Positions 32,358-41,188 of a DNA stretch of 64,000 nucleotides are shown here, one piece after another (the stretch's first letter is position 1; the number at the start of each line of letters is the position of its first letter). Both the position numbers and the translations under genes were made by a program. Under the pieces are notes generated by a model, which was given only the letters and a program-made list of their open reading frames with translations, was not told where the DNA came from and made no database searches. The stretch is from an uncultured Oscillospiraceae bacterium (GTDB taxonomy: Bacteria; Bacillota; Clostridia; Oscillospirales; Ruminococcaceae), in the NCBI GenBank assembly GCA_904397845.1, contig CAJFOX010000005.1:1-64000 (forward strand). Reading direction: 5' to 3'.

Positions 32358-33116
32358 ATGCTGGCGAAACGGATTATTCCCTGCCTGGACGTGCAAGACG
32401 GCATGGTGGTCAAGGGGATTCATTTCGAAGGGATCAGGGAAGTAGGGGATCCAGTGGAATGCGCCGTCGCCTATGACCGGCAGGGTGCGGACGAAATCTG
32501 CTTTCTGGACATCACCGCCACCCACAAAGGGCGCGGCACTATGGTCGATGTGGTGCGGCGAACCGCCAAAAAAGTATTTGTCCCGCTGACCGTAGGCGGC
32601 GGCGTTCGCACGATAGACGACTATCGCCAGATCCTGCGGGCCGGTGCGGATAAAGTTTCGGTCAATTCCGCGGCGATCCGGAATCCGGAACTGATCCGGC
32701 GGGCGGCGGACAAATTCGGAAGCCAGTGCGTAGTGGTAGCGGTGGACGCAAAACGCCGGGCTGACGGCGGATGGGGCGTTTTCATCAATGGGGGCCGGAT
32801 TGATACCGGCCTGGACGCGCTGGATTGGGTTCGCCGCTGCGAGCAGCTGGGCGCGGGCGAAATCCTGCTGACCTCAATGGATGCTGACGGCACCAAGCAG
32901 GGGTTTGACCTCCCGTTGACCGAACAGGTGAGCAAATCCATTTCCATCCCGGTGATCGCCTCGGGCGGATGCGGCAAGTTGGAGGATTTTTCTGCCATAT
33001 TCGAAAAGACCGGTGCGGATGCCGCCCTAGCCGCCAGCCTGTTTCACTACCGGGAGCTGACCGTAGGCCAGGTCAAGGAGCACCTGCGGCAAAAAGGGAT
33101 TCCGGTGCGCCGGTAA
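32358..33116 (+). CDS. hisF: Imidazole glycerol phosphate synthase, cyclase subunit
   Basis: The 252-residue TIM barrel works with HisH to make imidazole glycerol phosphate and AICAR. Catalytic Asp11 is in [16 protein letters not shown] and Asp130 in [16 protein letters not shown]; phosphate-binding loops [11 protein letters not shown] and [13 protein letters not shown] are present. It follows hisA by 18 bp. Length is typical. Confidence 0.97.
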   Translation: MLAKRIIPCLDVQDGMVVKGIHFEGIREVGDPVECAVAYDRQGADEICFLDITATHKGRGTMVDVVRRTAKKVFVPLTVGGGVRTIDDYRQILRAGADKVSVNSAAIRNPELIRRAADKFGSQCVVVAVDAKRRADGGWGVFINGGRIDTGLDALDWVRRCEQLGAGEILLTSMDADGTKQGFDLPLTEQVSKSISIPVIASGGCGKLEDFSAIFEKTGADAALAASLFHYRELTVGQVKEHLRQKGIPVRR

Positions 33117-33127
33117 GGAGGAAGAAG

Positions 33128-33454
33128 ATGAATCTGGATTTATTTTTTCAAAAGGGGGATCTGATCCCCGCTATTGTGCAGGAGGCGTCTACCGGCCAGG
33201 TGCTGATGCTGGCCTACATGAACCGGGAGAGCCTGGAAAAAACCCTTTCTACCGGGGACACCTGGTTTTACAGCCGCTCGCGCAAAACACTCTGGAATAA
33301 GGGCGCGTCCTCCGGCCACCGACAAAAGGTTCAGCGGATGTACTATGACTGTGACGAGGACACCATCCTTGCGGTAGTGGAACAAACCGGAAACGCCTGC
33401 CATACCGGAGCGCACAGCTGCTTTTACCGGGCGTTTCCAGGCTATGAAAAATAA
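33128..33454 (+). CDS. hisI: Phosphoribosyl-AMP cyclohydrolase
   Basis: The 108-residue zinc enzyme opens the adenine ring of PR-AMP. It has [35 protein letters not shown], the metal-binding [10 protein letters not shown] and the cysteines of [13 protein letters not shown]. It is monofunctional, with HisE encoded separately just downstream. The ATG at 33128 has AAGGAGGAAG; the longer upstream frame lies inside hisF. Confidence 0.96.
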   Translation: MNLDLFFQKGDLIPAIVQEASTGQVLMLAYMNRESLEKTLSTGDTWFYSRSRKTLWNKGASSGHRQKVQRMYYDCDEDTILAVVEQTGNACHTGAHSCFYRAFPGYEK

Positions 33455-33467
33455 GGAGGGGAAAAAG

Positions 33468-33797
33468 ATGGATCAGAATTCTTTGCAAAGCTTATACCAG
33501 GTAGTGCTGGACCGCAAGGAGAACCCTATCGAGGAGTCCTACACCTGCTATTTGTTTTCCCAGGGATTGGATAAAATTTTAAAGAAGTGCGGCGAAGAAT
33601 GCGCCGAAACCATCATCGCCGCAAAAAACGGCGTACAGGCCGATACAGAAAACGAAATCTGCGATCTTTTATATCATTTGATTGTGCTGATGGTGCAAGA
33701 GCACATCCCGCTGGAACACATTTTCTCTATTTTAAAGGAGCGCAGCCAAAAGATTGGAAATCTTAAAAAGCCGCACCAATCAGACCATAACAGCTAA
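33468..33797 (+). CDS. hisE: Phosphoribosyl-ATP pyrophosphatase
   Basis: The 109-residue all-helical MazG-like enzyme removes pyrophosphate from PR-ATP. Signatures include SYTCYLFSQGLDKILKKCGE, the metal-binding EECAETIIAAKN (about 50-61) and ENEICDLLYHLIVLM (about 67-81). ATG at 33468 has AAGGAGGGG. It is the last gene of the his operon; no convincing terminator is visible in the following 60 bp. Confidence 0.96.
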   Translation: MDQNSLQSLYQVVLDRKENPIEESYTCYLFSQGLDKILKKCGEECAETIIAAKNGVQADTENEICDLLYHLIVLMVQEHIPLEHIFSILKERSQKIGNLKKPHQSDHNS

Positions 33798-33860
33798 AAT
33801 TTCTTTTTTAACAGCAGATATTCCCACCTTCCAGGTCTGTCCATAAAGGTTGGCTTCTCC

Positions 33861-33889
33861 TTGCTTTGGAGGGCCTCGCATGATAGAAT
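33861..33889 (+). promoter_or_regulatory. Promoter of the 33929 acetyltransferase gene
   Basis: TTGCTT (33861-33866) and TAGAAT (33884-33889) are separated by 17 bp, 39 bp before the ATG, which follows AAAGGAGG. Confidence 0.75.
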
Positions 33890-33928
33890 AAAACCGGCCA
33901 TCGAATACCAAAGGAGGTCCTGGAAAAA

Positions 33929-34519
33929 ATGAATGTCCCCTGCCTTGAAACAAAAAGGCTGATATTAAGAAGCTTCGAAGAAGGAGATCTCAGGGCTTTC
34001 TATTTTCTTTTAAAAGACGAGGAGGTCAATACCTTCCTGCCCTGGTTTCCGGTCAAAAACATGGCGGAAGCAAGGCGGTTTTATGAAGAGCGATTTTCCG
34101 TTCATGGAAACAGGAGTCCCTTTTATTGCTACGCGGTTTGCCTGAAGGAAAAGAATGATCCTATCGGTTATATCACGGTAAACCTGTCGAATGACAGTCA
34201 CGATTTCGGCTATGCGCTTCGAAAAGAGTTTTGGCATAGAGGATTGATGACGGAAGCCGGCAAAGCGGTCATTTCGCAGCTTATGAAAGACGGCATTGCT
34301 TATATTACGGCAACGCATGATAAAAATAATCCCTCCAGTGGCGCCGTAATGAGAAGGCTGGGCATGAAATACCAATATTCCTATGAGGAACAGTGGCAAC
34401 CTAAAAATTTCCTGGTTACCTTTCGCATGTATCAGTTGAACCTTGATGGTCGGGAAGATCGGGTCTATCAAAAATATTGGGAGACCTCCGACGTCCATTG
34501 GATAGAAGAAAACATATAA
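33929..34519 (+). CDS. GNAT acetyltransferase, RimJ/RimL-like
   Basis: The 196-residue protein fits the GNAT fold of the RimJ/RimL group: LETKRLILRSFEEGDLRAFY at the N-terminus, GYITVNLSNDSHDFGYALRK (about 89-108), the acetyl-CoA loop region WHRGLMTEAGKAVI and NNPSSGAVMRRLGM. These enzymes acetylate protein N-termini or small molecules; the target is unknown. It stands alone after the his operon with its own promoter. The following 250 bp (34520-34769) hold no gene that I can support. Confidence 0.88.
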   Translation: MNVPCLETKRLILRSFEEGDLRAFYFLLKDEEVNTFLPWFPVKNMAEARRFYEERFSVHGNRSPFYCYAVCLKEKNDPIGYITVNLSNDSHDFGYALRKEFWHRGLMTEAGKAVISQLMKDGIAYITATHDKNNPSSGAVMRRLGMKYQYSYEEQWQPKNFLVTFRMYQLNLDGREDRVYQKYWETSDVHWIEENI

Positions 34520-34769
34520 AAGTTCCCTTTACGGCGGTTTTTGACGGATCGTCCGTCCATTTTGGCTTATCAGGCGACGAAAAAAATCTCTTTTCCCTAT
34601 TTTTCCCAGAAACGAAGGGCCCTGATAAAAGGTTCGGGTCAAAAAAAAACGGATTGTTGACCGCAGGGCGGTCAATCAAGCCAAGCGTATCCCGTTGGTG
34701 TTTTTTCGCTTCTGTAGCCGTTGACGGCGCTTTTTCCCCGGATTTCCCCTTCAAAAAACAGCGAAAATA

Positions 34770-34817
34770 TAACAGCCGCCCCGTTTTCTAAAAGGAAACG
34801 GGGCGGCTGCTTTTTTG
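34770..34817 (-). terminator. Bidirectional terminator between the GNAT gene and aspS
   Basis: CAGCCGCCCCGTTT (34773-34786) pairs with AAACGGGGCGGCTG (34796-34809). A T-run CTTTTTT follows on the plus strand, and GTTATATTTT follows on the minus strand just beyond the aspS stop. Confidence 0.85.
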
Positions 34818-34824
34818 ACAAATC

Positions 34825-36597
34825 CTATTCTTCGATTTCCACCCTGATGTGCAGCTCTTCCAACTGCTTTTCACTTACTGTTCCAGGCGCGCCCATCATG
34901 ACGTCCTGGGCATTTTTGTTCATGGGGAAGGGGATGATTTCCCGGATGGATTCCTCACCGGCCAAAAGCATCACAATCCGATCCACGCCAGGGGCGATGC
35001 CCGCATGGGGCGGTGCTCCGTAGGTAAAGGCATTGTACATGGCCGGAAATTTGGATTTGACATCCTCTTCGCCCAAGCCTACCAGTTCAAAAGCCCGGAT
35101 CATAATTTCCGGATCATGGTTCCGAACAGCGCCGGAGGAAAGCTCCACCCCATTGACCACCAGATCATATTGGTCGGCGGTAATGGTCAGCGGGTCGATT
35201 TCTCCGTTATGGGCTTTCTCCAGGATCTCCAACCCACCGGATGGCATGGAAAAGGGGTTATGGCAGAATTCCAGCTCGCCGCTTTCTTCGCCGATTTCGT
35301 ACATCGGGAAATCCACAATCCAGCAGAACTCGTATTTTTCCTTATCCATATGATTGGGGCAGAATGCGCCTAATTTATTGCGGAAAACGCCGGCCGTTTT
35401 CTGTGCCGCCAGCTTTTTGCCGGCAGTCAGGCCCACAAAACAGCCGGGAACAAGCCCCAGCGCTTCGACAACCTGATCTTTCATAGGGGCAACAAATTTG
35501 GCGATGCCGCCGACAATCTCTTTATTTTCGTCATAGCGGAACCAATACCCCTTGTTGCCGGACTGCACTTCTACCTCGGCGCACAGTCCGTCTATCTGCT
35601 TGCGGGATCCTGCAAAATCGGTGACTACAATGGCTTTGACCACATTGCCTTCAAATGGGCCGAAGCCACAGCCGGACAACAGCTCGGTGGCATCCTGCAC
35701 CGTCAGGTCGATCCGCAGGTCCGGCTTATCCGAACCATAGGTTTCCATGGCGTCCTCAAAGGAGATGCGCCGGAACGGTGCCTTCGACGCGGTGTTGTAG
35801 GTGCCGTATTTCGCAAAAATCGGAGGGAATACGTCCTCGATGACAGCAAATACATCCTCTTGGCTGGCAAAAGCCATCTCCATGTCCAGCTGGTAAAACT
35901 CGCCGGGGGAGCGGTCTCCCCGGGCGTCTTCGTCCCGGAAGCAGGGGGCGATCTGGAAATAGCGGTCAAATCCGGAAGTCATCAAAAGCTGCTTGAACTG
36001 CTGCGGCGCCTGGGGCAGCGCGTAAAACATTCCCGGATGCTTGCGGGCAGGAACCAGATAATCCCGGGCGCCCTCTGGGGAGGACGCAGTCAAAATCGGC
36101 GTGGTAATCTCCAGAAAATCGTGTTCCATCATCGCTTTGCGCAGTGCGGCCACCACGTTGCAGCGTAGAACAATATTCCGCTTAATCGCCGGATTGCGCA
36201 GATCTAGGTAACGGTAGCGAAGCCTCTGGATTTCATCCGCCTCGCGGCTGCGGTTGATTTCAAAAGGCAGCTCATTGTGGAGACAGCGTCCCAGCACCTT
36301 GATCTGAGAGGGGACCACCTCGATATCTCCAGTGGGCTGCTTTGGGTTTTTGCTGGAGCGCTCCCGGACAACGCCGGTAACCTGCAGGGTAGTCTCTTTG
36401 TTCAGGCTTTTAACCAGCGCCAGCAGTGCAGCATCCTCCACTACCAGCTGAGTGATTCCATAAAAATCGCGCAGCACGACAAAAGCCAGGCTGCCGCTCA
36501 CTTCCCGGACATTTTCCATAAAGCCTGCCAGCGTCACGGTCTGGCCCGCATGCTCTAGCCGTAGCTGGCCGCAGGTATGGGTTCTTGACTGCATCAT
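34825..36597 (-). CDS. aspS: Aspartyl-tRNA synthetase
   Basis: The 590-residue class II enzyme charges tRNA-Asp. An N-terminal OB-fold anticodon domain (about 1-110) precedes the catalytic core with RYRYLDLRNPAIKRNI, the motif 2 region FRDEDARGDRSPGEFYQLDME, a bacterial GAD insertion (about 290-420) and motif 3 GIAPGVDRIVMLL near the end. The start is set at 36597; a frame running on to 36924 encodes no known domain. It is the second gene of the hisS-aspS unit behind the T-box, with a small membrane-protein gene between. Confidence 0.96.
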   Translation of the reverse strand: MMQSRTHTCGQLRLEHAGQTVTLAGFMENVREVSGSLAFVVLRDFYGITQLVVEDAALLALVKSLNKETTLQVTGVVRERSSKNPKQPTGDIEVVPSQIKVLGRCLHNELPFEINRSREADEIQRLRYRYLDLRNPAIKRNIVLRCNVVAALRKAMMEHDFLEITTPILTASSPEGARDYLVPARKHPGMFYALPQAPQQFKQLLMTSGFDRYFQIAPCFRDEDARGDRSPGEFYQLDMEMAFASQEDVFAVIEDVFPPIFAKYGTYNTASKAPFRRISFEDAMETYGSDKPDLRIDLTVQDATELLSGCGFGPFEGNVVKAIVVTDFAGSRKQIDGLCAEVEVQSGNKGYWFRYDENKEIVGGIAKFVAPMKDQVVEALGLVPGCFVGLTAGKKLAAQKTAGVFRNKLGAFCPNHMDKEKYEFCWIVDFPMYEIGEESGELEFCHNPFSMPSGGLEILEKAHNGEIDPLTITADQYDLVVNGVELSSGAVRNHDPEIMIRAFELVGLGEEDVKSKFPAMYNAFTYGAPPHAGIAPGVDRIVMLLAGEESIREIIPFPMNKNAQDVMMGAPGTVSEKQLEELHIRVEIEE

Positions 36598-36700
36598 AGT
36601 ATTTTTCCAACTCCTATTCCTGTCTTTTCCCGGAAAACCGGCATATATTTTTTGTTTGCAGCTACAAATAAGGATTGCTCCCTTTTCACAGTACGGTCGG

Positions 36701-36982
36701 TCATTCCCGAAATGGAACAACATTGCCCGAAATAGGTCCGACCCAATAGATGATGCCGATATGAATGAAAAAGCAAACGATGAGCAGTATAATGGAAACC
36801 GCTTTGTTCCCAGTAATTTTACTGACTTTTTTCCAATAATTCCCGAATGTCCATATTTCAGATGCAAAAAATAGGATAAAAAGCGGATTGCTCCGAAACA
36901 GCATCGCCATATTGGAAAGTGCATAATTGATGATAATGTAATTGACCGACTCTATTAAAATTTCGAGACATTTGGAACCCAT
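36701..36982 (-). CDS. Small membrane protein between hisS and aspS
   Basis: The 93-residue frame has two or three hydrophobic segments (about 12-40 and 62-84) separated by a basic stretch (NYWKKVSKITGNK) and starts at an ATG preceded by AGAGGAAA. I recognise no family, and it could be a chance frame, but hydrophobicity and the ribosome binding site favour a real gene. It interrupts the usual close hisS-aspS pairing. Confidence 0.45.
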   Translation of the reverse strand: MGSKCLEILIESVNYIIINYALSNMAMLFRSNPLFILFFASEIWTFGNYWKKVSKITGNKAVSIILLIVCFFIHIGIIYWVGPISGNVVPFRE

Positions 36983-37021
36983 CGCTTTTCCTCTGCGCAT
37001 CCCCGATTCCCCGCTTTCCCA

Positions 37022-38338
37022 TTATTCGGTTTTCAGCGATCCGGAAACCTCATCCAAACGGCTGTTATAAATCGCCCGCACCAGGCTGTCGGAATCCGAC
37101 GGATTCGCATCCAGCCGGATCTCGGTAACCGATCCGTCTTCCATCTTTTTCAACTTCAAGACCCCTGTCTCTATCTCGCTGTCCCCAATGATGGCGGAAA
37201 AGCGCGCCCCCAGCTTGTTGGCAAACTTCATCTGGGCTTTTACCGACCGGCCCATGGTATCGCATTCAGCCCAGAAACCTTCGGCCCGCAGCTGCTCTAC
37301 CAGCTGGGCCGCTTTAGCGCCCGCTGCATCGCCCATACTGCCAATGAATGCCGCGCATTCCGGCTGGGGAGGGAAAGGGCTGCCACAGGCTTCCATGGTC
37401 ATGAGAATCCGTTCCAACCCCATCGCAAACCCAATACCTGGCAATGCCGGCCCCCCCAGCTGCTCAATCAGCCCATCATACCGGCCGCCGGCACAGATGG
37501 TACTCTGTGCGCCGATTTTGTCAGTGACAAATTCAAACACAGTTTTGGTATAATAATCCAGTCCGCGAACGATCCTGGGGTTGATGATATAAGGGATCCC
37601 CATCGCGTCCAGCCGGGCTTTCACCTGCGCAAAATGGTCGGTACATTCCTCGCACAAAAAGTCCAGCATCATGGGCGCACCTTCGCCGATCTGCTGACAG
37701 ACCGGGCTTTTGCAGTCTAAAAGCCGCATGGGATTCCGTTCCAGCCGGTCTTTGCAGGTATCGCATAATTCCTCCCGCCGGGTGGCAAAGTGATCACGCA
37801 ACGCCTTTTGGTATCTAGCCCGGCAGGTAGGACAACCAATGGAATTTAATTCCAGACTCGCTTGGATACCCAGTTCCCGGAACATGTGAAACACCATGGA
37901 GATCACTTCCGCGTCGCTGGCGGCAGCAGGGGAGCCAAGCATCTCCACGCCAAACTGATGAAACTCGCGCAGCCGGCCGGCCTGAGGTTTTTCATACCGG
38001 AAGGCCGACAGGAGGTAAGCCGCCTTCACTGGCAGCGCATCGCCCAGAAGCCCGTGCTCAATCGCGCTGCGCAGGGTTCCCGCAGTCCCTTCAGGCCGCA
38101 GGGTAATGGAGCGGCCGCCCTTGTCTTCAAAGGTATACATTTCCTTCTGCACCACGTCGGTAGTGTCCCCCACCGACCGGTTAAACAGCTCGGTATGTTC
38201 AAAAGTAGGGACTCGGATTTCCCGAAACCCATATAGCCCTGCAATTTCCATGACTTTTTTTTCTAAATACTGCCATTTATAACTTTGGGACGGCAGCACA
38301 TCCTGGGTTCCTCTGGGGCCCTTCGTTAAAATTGCCAT
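37022..38338 (-). CDS. hisS: Histidyl-tRNA synthetase
   Basis: The 438-residue class II enzyme charges tRNA-His. It has KGPRGTQDVLPSQS at the N-terminus, motif 2 in FRYEKPQAGRLREFHQFG, the histidine-binding segments RGLDYYTKTVFEF and CAGGRYDGLIEQLGG, and a C-terminal anticodon domain (about 335-425). There is a zinc-like CysX2Cys set in its insertion (CPTC, CDTC). ATG at 38338 follows GAGGAGG. It is the first gene behind the T-box leader. Confidence 0.97.
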   Translation of the reverse strand: MAILTKGPRGTQDVLPSQSYKWQYLEKKVMEIAGLYGFREIRVPTFEHTELFNRSVGDTTDVVQKEMYTFEDKGGRSITLRPEGTAGTLRSAIEHGLLGDALPVKAAYLLSAFRYEKPQAGRLREFHQFGVEMLGSPAAASDAEVISMVFHMFRELGIQASLELNSIGCPTCRARYQKALRDHFATRREELCDTCKDRLERNPMRLLDCKSPVCQQIGEGAPMMLDFLCEECTDHFAQVKARLDAMGIPYIINPRIVRGLDYYTKTVFEFVTDKIGAQSTICAGGRYDGLIEQLGGPALPGIGFAMGLERILMTMEACGSPFPPQPECAAFIGSMGDAAGAKAAQLVEQLRAEGFWAECDTMGRSVKAQMKFANKLGARFSAIIGDSEIETGVLKLKKMEDGSVTEIRLDANPSDSDSLVRAIYNSRLDEVSGSLKTE

Positions 38339-38403
38339 TTTTGCTCCTCCTCATTTTTATCCGCCAAAGGCGGCTTGATCCTCACAGCCTTTTTTGTCTC
38401 TTC

Positions 38404-38700
38404 AAAAACAAAAAGCCCCGTTCCTTCCAAACTGGAAGGGACGGAGCGTGTCCGCGGTACCACCCTTGTTGGGAGTAATCGAATACCCCCCGCTTAAAGC
38501 CGCTAACGCCGGCTATACGGGCAAAACTACCAGCCCTCTTAAAAAGGGCGTTCCCCCTGCCTGCCGCACGGGCGTCTGTTTTCCCCATACCGTTGGCAGC
38601 GCCCTTCCAGCCGTGAGGCGCCTCTCTGTTGCCGGCTCTGGGGAAAATTTCCCGTCGAATCCGCATTTTCCACTGTTTCCGGCACTCTTTTCACTGTCCG
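38404..38700 (-). promoter_or_regulatory. T-box leader of the hisS-aspS operon
   Basis: On the minus strand the T-box sequence GGGTGGTACCGCG (38453-38465) is followed by the terminator stem around TCCCTTCC/GGAAGGA and a CTTTTTGTTTTT run (38404-38446). Upstream, a large Stem I with CAGAGAG and paired TTTTCCCC/GGGGAAAA arms is visible. Uncharged tRNA should pair with the T-box and allow read-through. I could not place the specifier codon with confidence; His or Asp is expected from the genes controlled. Confidence 0.93.
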
Positions 38701-38712
38701 GATTGATTTTAG

Positions 38713-38741
38713 ATTATAATACGATTTTCTCCTTTTGGCAA
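38713..38741 (-). promoter_or_regulatory. Promoter of the T-box/hisS transcript
   Basis: On the minus strand TTGCCA (38736-38741) and TATAAT (38713-38718) are separated by 17 bp, directly before the T-box leader. Confidence 0.88.
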
Positions 38742-38775
38742 GGGAAAAATCAGAAAAAACTTTTCGCGCAGGGTT

Positions 38776-39177
38776 TTATCCCGCATGGACAATGTTGCGC
38801 CAATCCAAATCGCCGCGTTCCAGCGCATGAATCAGGGCTTCCGCCGTGGCAATGTTAGTCGCTACCGGGATATTGTGTACGTCACACAAGCGCAAAAGCT
38901 GCGCCGGATCGCTCTCCGCCTCTTTCTGCGTCAGCGGATCCCGGAAAAATAACAAAAGGTCGACCTCATTGCAGGCAATTCTGGCCGCAATCTGCTGATC
39001 ACCGCCCTGCTCCCCGCTTAAAAACCGGATGATCTCCAATCCGGTTGCCTCCGATACCATTTTACAGGTCGTACCGGTGCCGCACAAAGAATGATGGCTC
39101 AAAATTCCGCAGTAAGCAATGCAGAACTGAACCATCAGTTCTTTTTTGGCATCGTGCGCTGTTAACGCGATCGTCAT
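38776..39177 (-). CDS. mgsA: Methylglyoxal synthase
   Basis: The 133-residue enzyme turns dihydroxyacetone phosphate into methylglyoxal, a glycolytic bypass that releases phosphate. Signature stretches are [12 protein letters not shown], the phosphate-binding GTGTT (about 38-42), [15 protein letters not shown] with the catalytic Asp, FFRDPLTQ, and [15 protein letters not shown]. The length suits short clostridial forms. It lies 24 bp after the MinD-like gene and should be cotranscribed. In many Clostridia mgsA sits at the min/rodA locus, so this pair may be a remnant of that locus. Confidence 0.94.
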   Translation of the reverse strand: MTIALTAHDAKKELMVQFCIAYCGILSHHSLCGTGTTCKMVSEATGLEIIRFLSGEQGGDQQIAARIACNEVDLLLFFRDPLTQKEAESDPAQLLRLCDVHNIPVATNIATAEALIHALERGDLDWRNIVHAG

Positions 39178-39201
39178 CGTAGATCATCCTTTCTCTGGTT
39201 C

Positions 39202-39942
39202 CTATACACCCAACTCTACCGTTTGCCCCAAAAGCCGCAAGGCAATATTGCGGCAGGCAGCCCTCGCGCCATTTTGCTGTGGCAAAGCAGTCCCCTCACC
39301 CAAACGATAGGGCAGCTCCTGGTCCTCCGGCACAACCCCCAGCAACTGCGCTCCAACCGCATCAATGGCAAAATCCAAATGGGGAATCGGCCGGCGGCGG
39401 CAAAACTGCTTTACATCCAGCCGGTTGATCACCAGCCATTGGCGGATCTGCGGACGCTCGTCCAGCCGGTCGGACACGGCACGTCCATCCCTCAGGCAGG
39501 GCCGATCAGGCGTAGCGACAATAATCGCTGCGTCCGCCGCACTCTGCGCCGCCTCAAACCACGAACCAAACCCTGGAGGGGTTTCCATCAAGATAAAATC
39601 AAAAGATCCAGCCAGCTCGTCCGTTTTTTCTGCAAACACCGGTGGATCATAGAAAAAATCTCTTTCATTTGGCGCGAAAACCGCCCATAAGCCAGGCTCA
39701 TCCGGCACTGGCACGATGCAGTCTTTCTCCGTACACCGTCCGGACAAAAAATCCGAAAGGCAGCATACGCCCCGTTCCAGATTCATCATCAGGTCAAATG
39801 TGCCAAGGCCAAGCTCCATTTCGATCAGCAGGGTTCGATGCCCCAAACGGGCCAGCTCCCGGCCAATTGTAACGGTCAGGCAGGACTTTCCCACCCCGCC
39901 TTTTCCGGAGACGACCATTAAAATCGTTCCTTTTTTTTCCAT
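39202..39942 (-). CDS. Divergent MinD/ParA-like P-loop ATPase
   Basis: The 246-residue protein has the deviant Walker A VSGKGGVGKSCL (about 11-22) and MinD-like layout including GVVPEDQELPYRLGEG. However, the usual IDxDxGLRNLD reads IEMELGLGTFD, and the Mg-binding Asp of the CDSPAG loop reads METPPG: three acidic positions are Glu instead of Asp. The C-terminus stops at RLLGQTVELGV without the basic amphipathic membrane-targeting helix of MinD. No minC or minE is adjacent. It may be a specialised regulator, not a division-site selector. Starts with ATG before a downstream mgsA. Confidence 0.8.
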   Translation of the reverse strand: MEKKGTILMVVSGKGGVGKSCLTVTIGRELARLGHRTLLIEMELGLGTFDLMMNLERGVCCLSDFLSGRCTEKDCIVPVPDEPGLWAVFAPNERDFFYDPPVFAEKTDELAGSFDFILMETPPGFGSWFEAAQSAADAAIIVATPDRPCLRDGRAVSDRLDERPQIRQWLVINRLDVKQFCRRRPIPHLDFAIDAVGAQLLGVVPEDQELPYRLGEGTALPQQNGARAACRNIALRLLGQTVELGV

Positions 39943-40114
39943 TTTAACTCTTTTTCATCCTCTTTGACGAAATGCACCTATTCAGGTCATATTATAACAT
40001 GTTTCCTGTCAAAGTGGAATAGAAAAACAAAAATTCCACATCTTTACTTTATTTTTTTATGATTTTTTGGTTAAATACACAACGATTTCACCTTATCCAT
40101 CTGTCAAAAGGCTG

Positions 40115-40495
40115 TCATCCAGCTTCTCCGTAAATGCTTAAAGAAGTGCGGTTTGGCATACACACCGCGCTTTGCCCTTCCATAGATAAATACCCCGCAT
40201 TTTCGCAGATGTGGTCGGGACATGTGACCTGGACAAACCGAATTCTATGGTCTTCGATCTGAAAAGACACCGGTATCCCATAATCCTCCTCCAGGGAAAA
40301 GATGCGGTCTGTCTCTTCCAGCAGGTTTAACCGCATGACCTCTTTGCCATCAATCATAATCACTGCCAGGTTTTGCTCCTGGGGCGGCCGATAAGTAAAC
40401 CGGTAGAAAAGCCAGCAGCCGGCAGCCAGCAGCAGCAGCGCGCCTATGACGACCCAATCTCGTTTTTGGAGTGCAAACGATCCTCTTTTTTTCAT
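40115..40495 (-). CDS. Membrane-anchored NusG domain II protein
   Basis: The 126-residue protein has one N-terminal membrane helix (about 14-32) and an extracytoplasmic NusG-II (PF07009-like) domain: AVIMIDGKEVMRLNLLEE, then VQVTCPDHICENAGYLSMEG with a Cys pair, and the closing AVCMPNRTSLSIYG. Family members are often encoded near flavin or isoprenoid transport genes and have no proven function. It lies 29 bp behind the Nudix gene. The stretch 39960-40114 is AT-rich with no gene. Confidence 0.85.
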   Translation of the reverse strand: MKKRGSFALQKRDWVVIGALLLLAAGCWLFYRFTYRPPQEQNLAVIMIDGKEVMRLNLLEETDRIFSLEEDYGIPVSFQIEDHRIRFVQVTCPDHICENAGYLSMEGQSAVCMPNRTSLSIYGEAG

Positions 40496-40523
40496 AGATT
40501 ACCTCTTAAAGAAAAAAGATCCT

Positions 40524-41069
40524 TCAAATCCTGCCGGCATTTCGCAAAGCCTGATATTTCAACAATCCGATCTGCGTTTTTGCGTCGACAATTTCGCCGT
40601 CCAGCACCATCTGAAGCGCCTCGTCCAGCGTATAGCGCTCCACCGACAGAAATTCGTTTTCATCCAGATCCTGTTCTCCCCGCGTCAGCTCTGAAGCAAA
40701 AAAAAGGTGGATCACCTCCGTGTCGTAGGCGCAGGTAGGGATCAGCTTGCCCATCGGCACAAACCGTCCGGCGGTGCATCCGGTTTCTTCCCGCAGCTCA
40801 CGGCGTCCGCTGTCTGCCGGATCTTCCCCCGGCTCCAGCTTGCCTGCGGGCAGTTCCAGCAGCATCCTGCCAAAAGGATAGCGGAACTGCCGCACGAAAA
40901 ATATTTTCCCTTCCTCGTCCATTGCCAGAATACTGACCCCGCCCGGATGATCAATAACCTCCCGGAAGGTTTGTTTTCCGTTTTCCAATTCCACCGTATC
41001 CCGGCGCAGGCGGACGACCTTTCCTTCAAAAATGCGGGTAGAATCAATGGTTTTTTCGATATGGGACAT
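40524..41069 (-). CDS. nudF: ADP-ribose pyrophosphatase-type Nudix hydrolase
   Basis: The 181-residue protein is a NudF-like Nudix enzyme that splits ADP-ribose to AMP and ribose 5-phosphate. The Nudix box spans about residues 76-97, with GKLEPGE, then RRELREETG carrying the metal-binding glutamates. The N-terminal beta-strand block (VVRLRRDTVELENGKQTFRE) is the ADPRase dimer region, and LIPTCAYDTEVIHLFFA provides the specificity proline region. It is divergent from the M14 peptidase gene and precedes the NusG-II gene. Confidence 0.92.
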   Translation of the reverse strand: MSHIEKTIDSTRIFEGKVVRLRRDTVELENGKQTFREVIDHPGGVSILAMDEEGKIFFVRQFRYPFGRMLLELPAGKLEPGEDPADSGRRELREETGCTAGRFVPMGKLIPTCAYDTEVIHLFFASELTRGEQDLDENEFLSVERYTLDEALQMVLDGEIVDAKTQIGLLKYQALRNAGRI

Positions 41070-41188
41070 GACTTTTGCTCCTCTCCTGCAGAAAAACTGC
41101 CCAAAACAGCTTGTTTTTACGGATTTTTTGAAATATCGGGCCTTGTTCGGTTCATATAGTAAAACGAAAATGCTGTGAGGTGATTGTT

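Noticed and set aside
36598-36924. N-terminal extension of aspS
   Set aside because: The extra 109 residues contain no synthetase domain; the family start MMQSRTHTCG lies at 36597.
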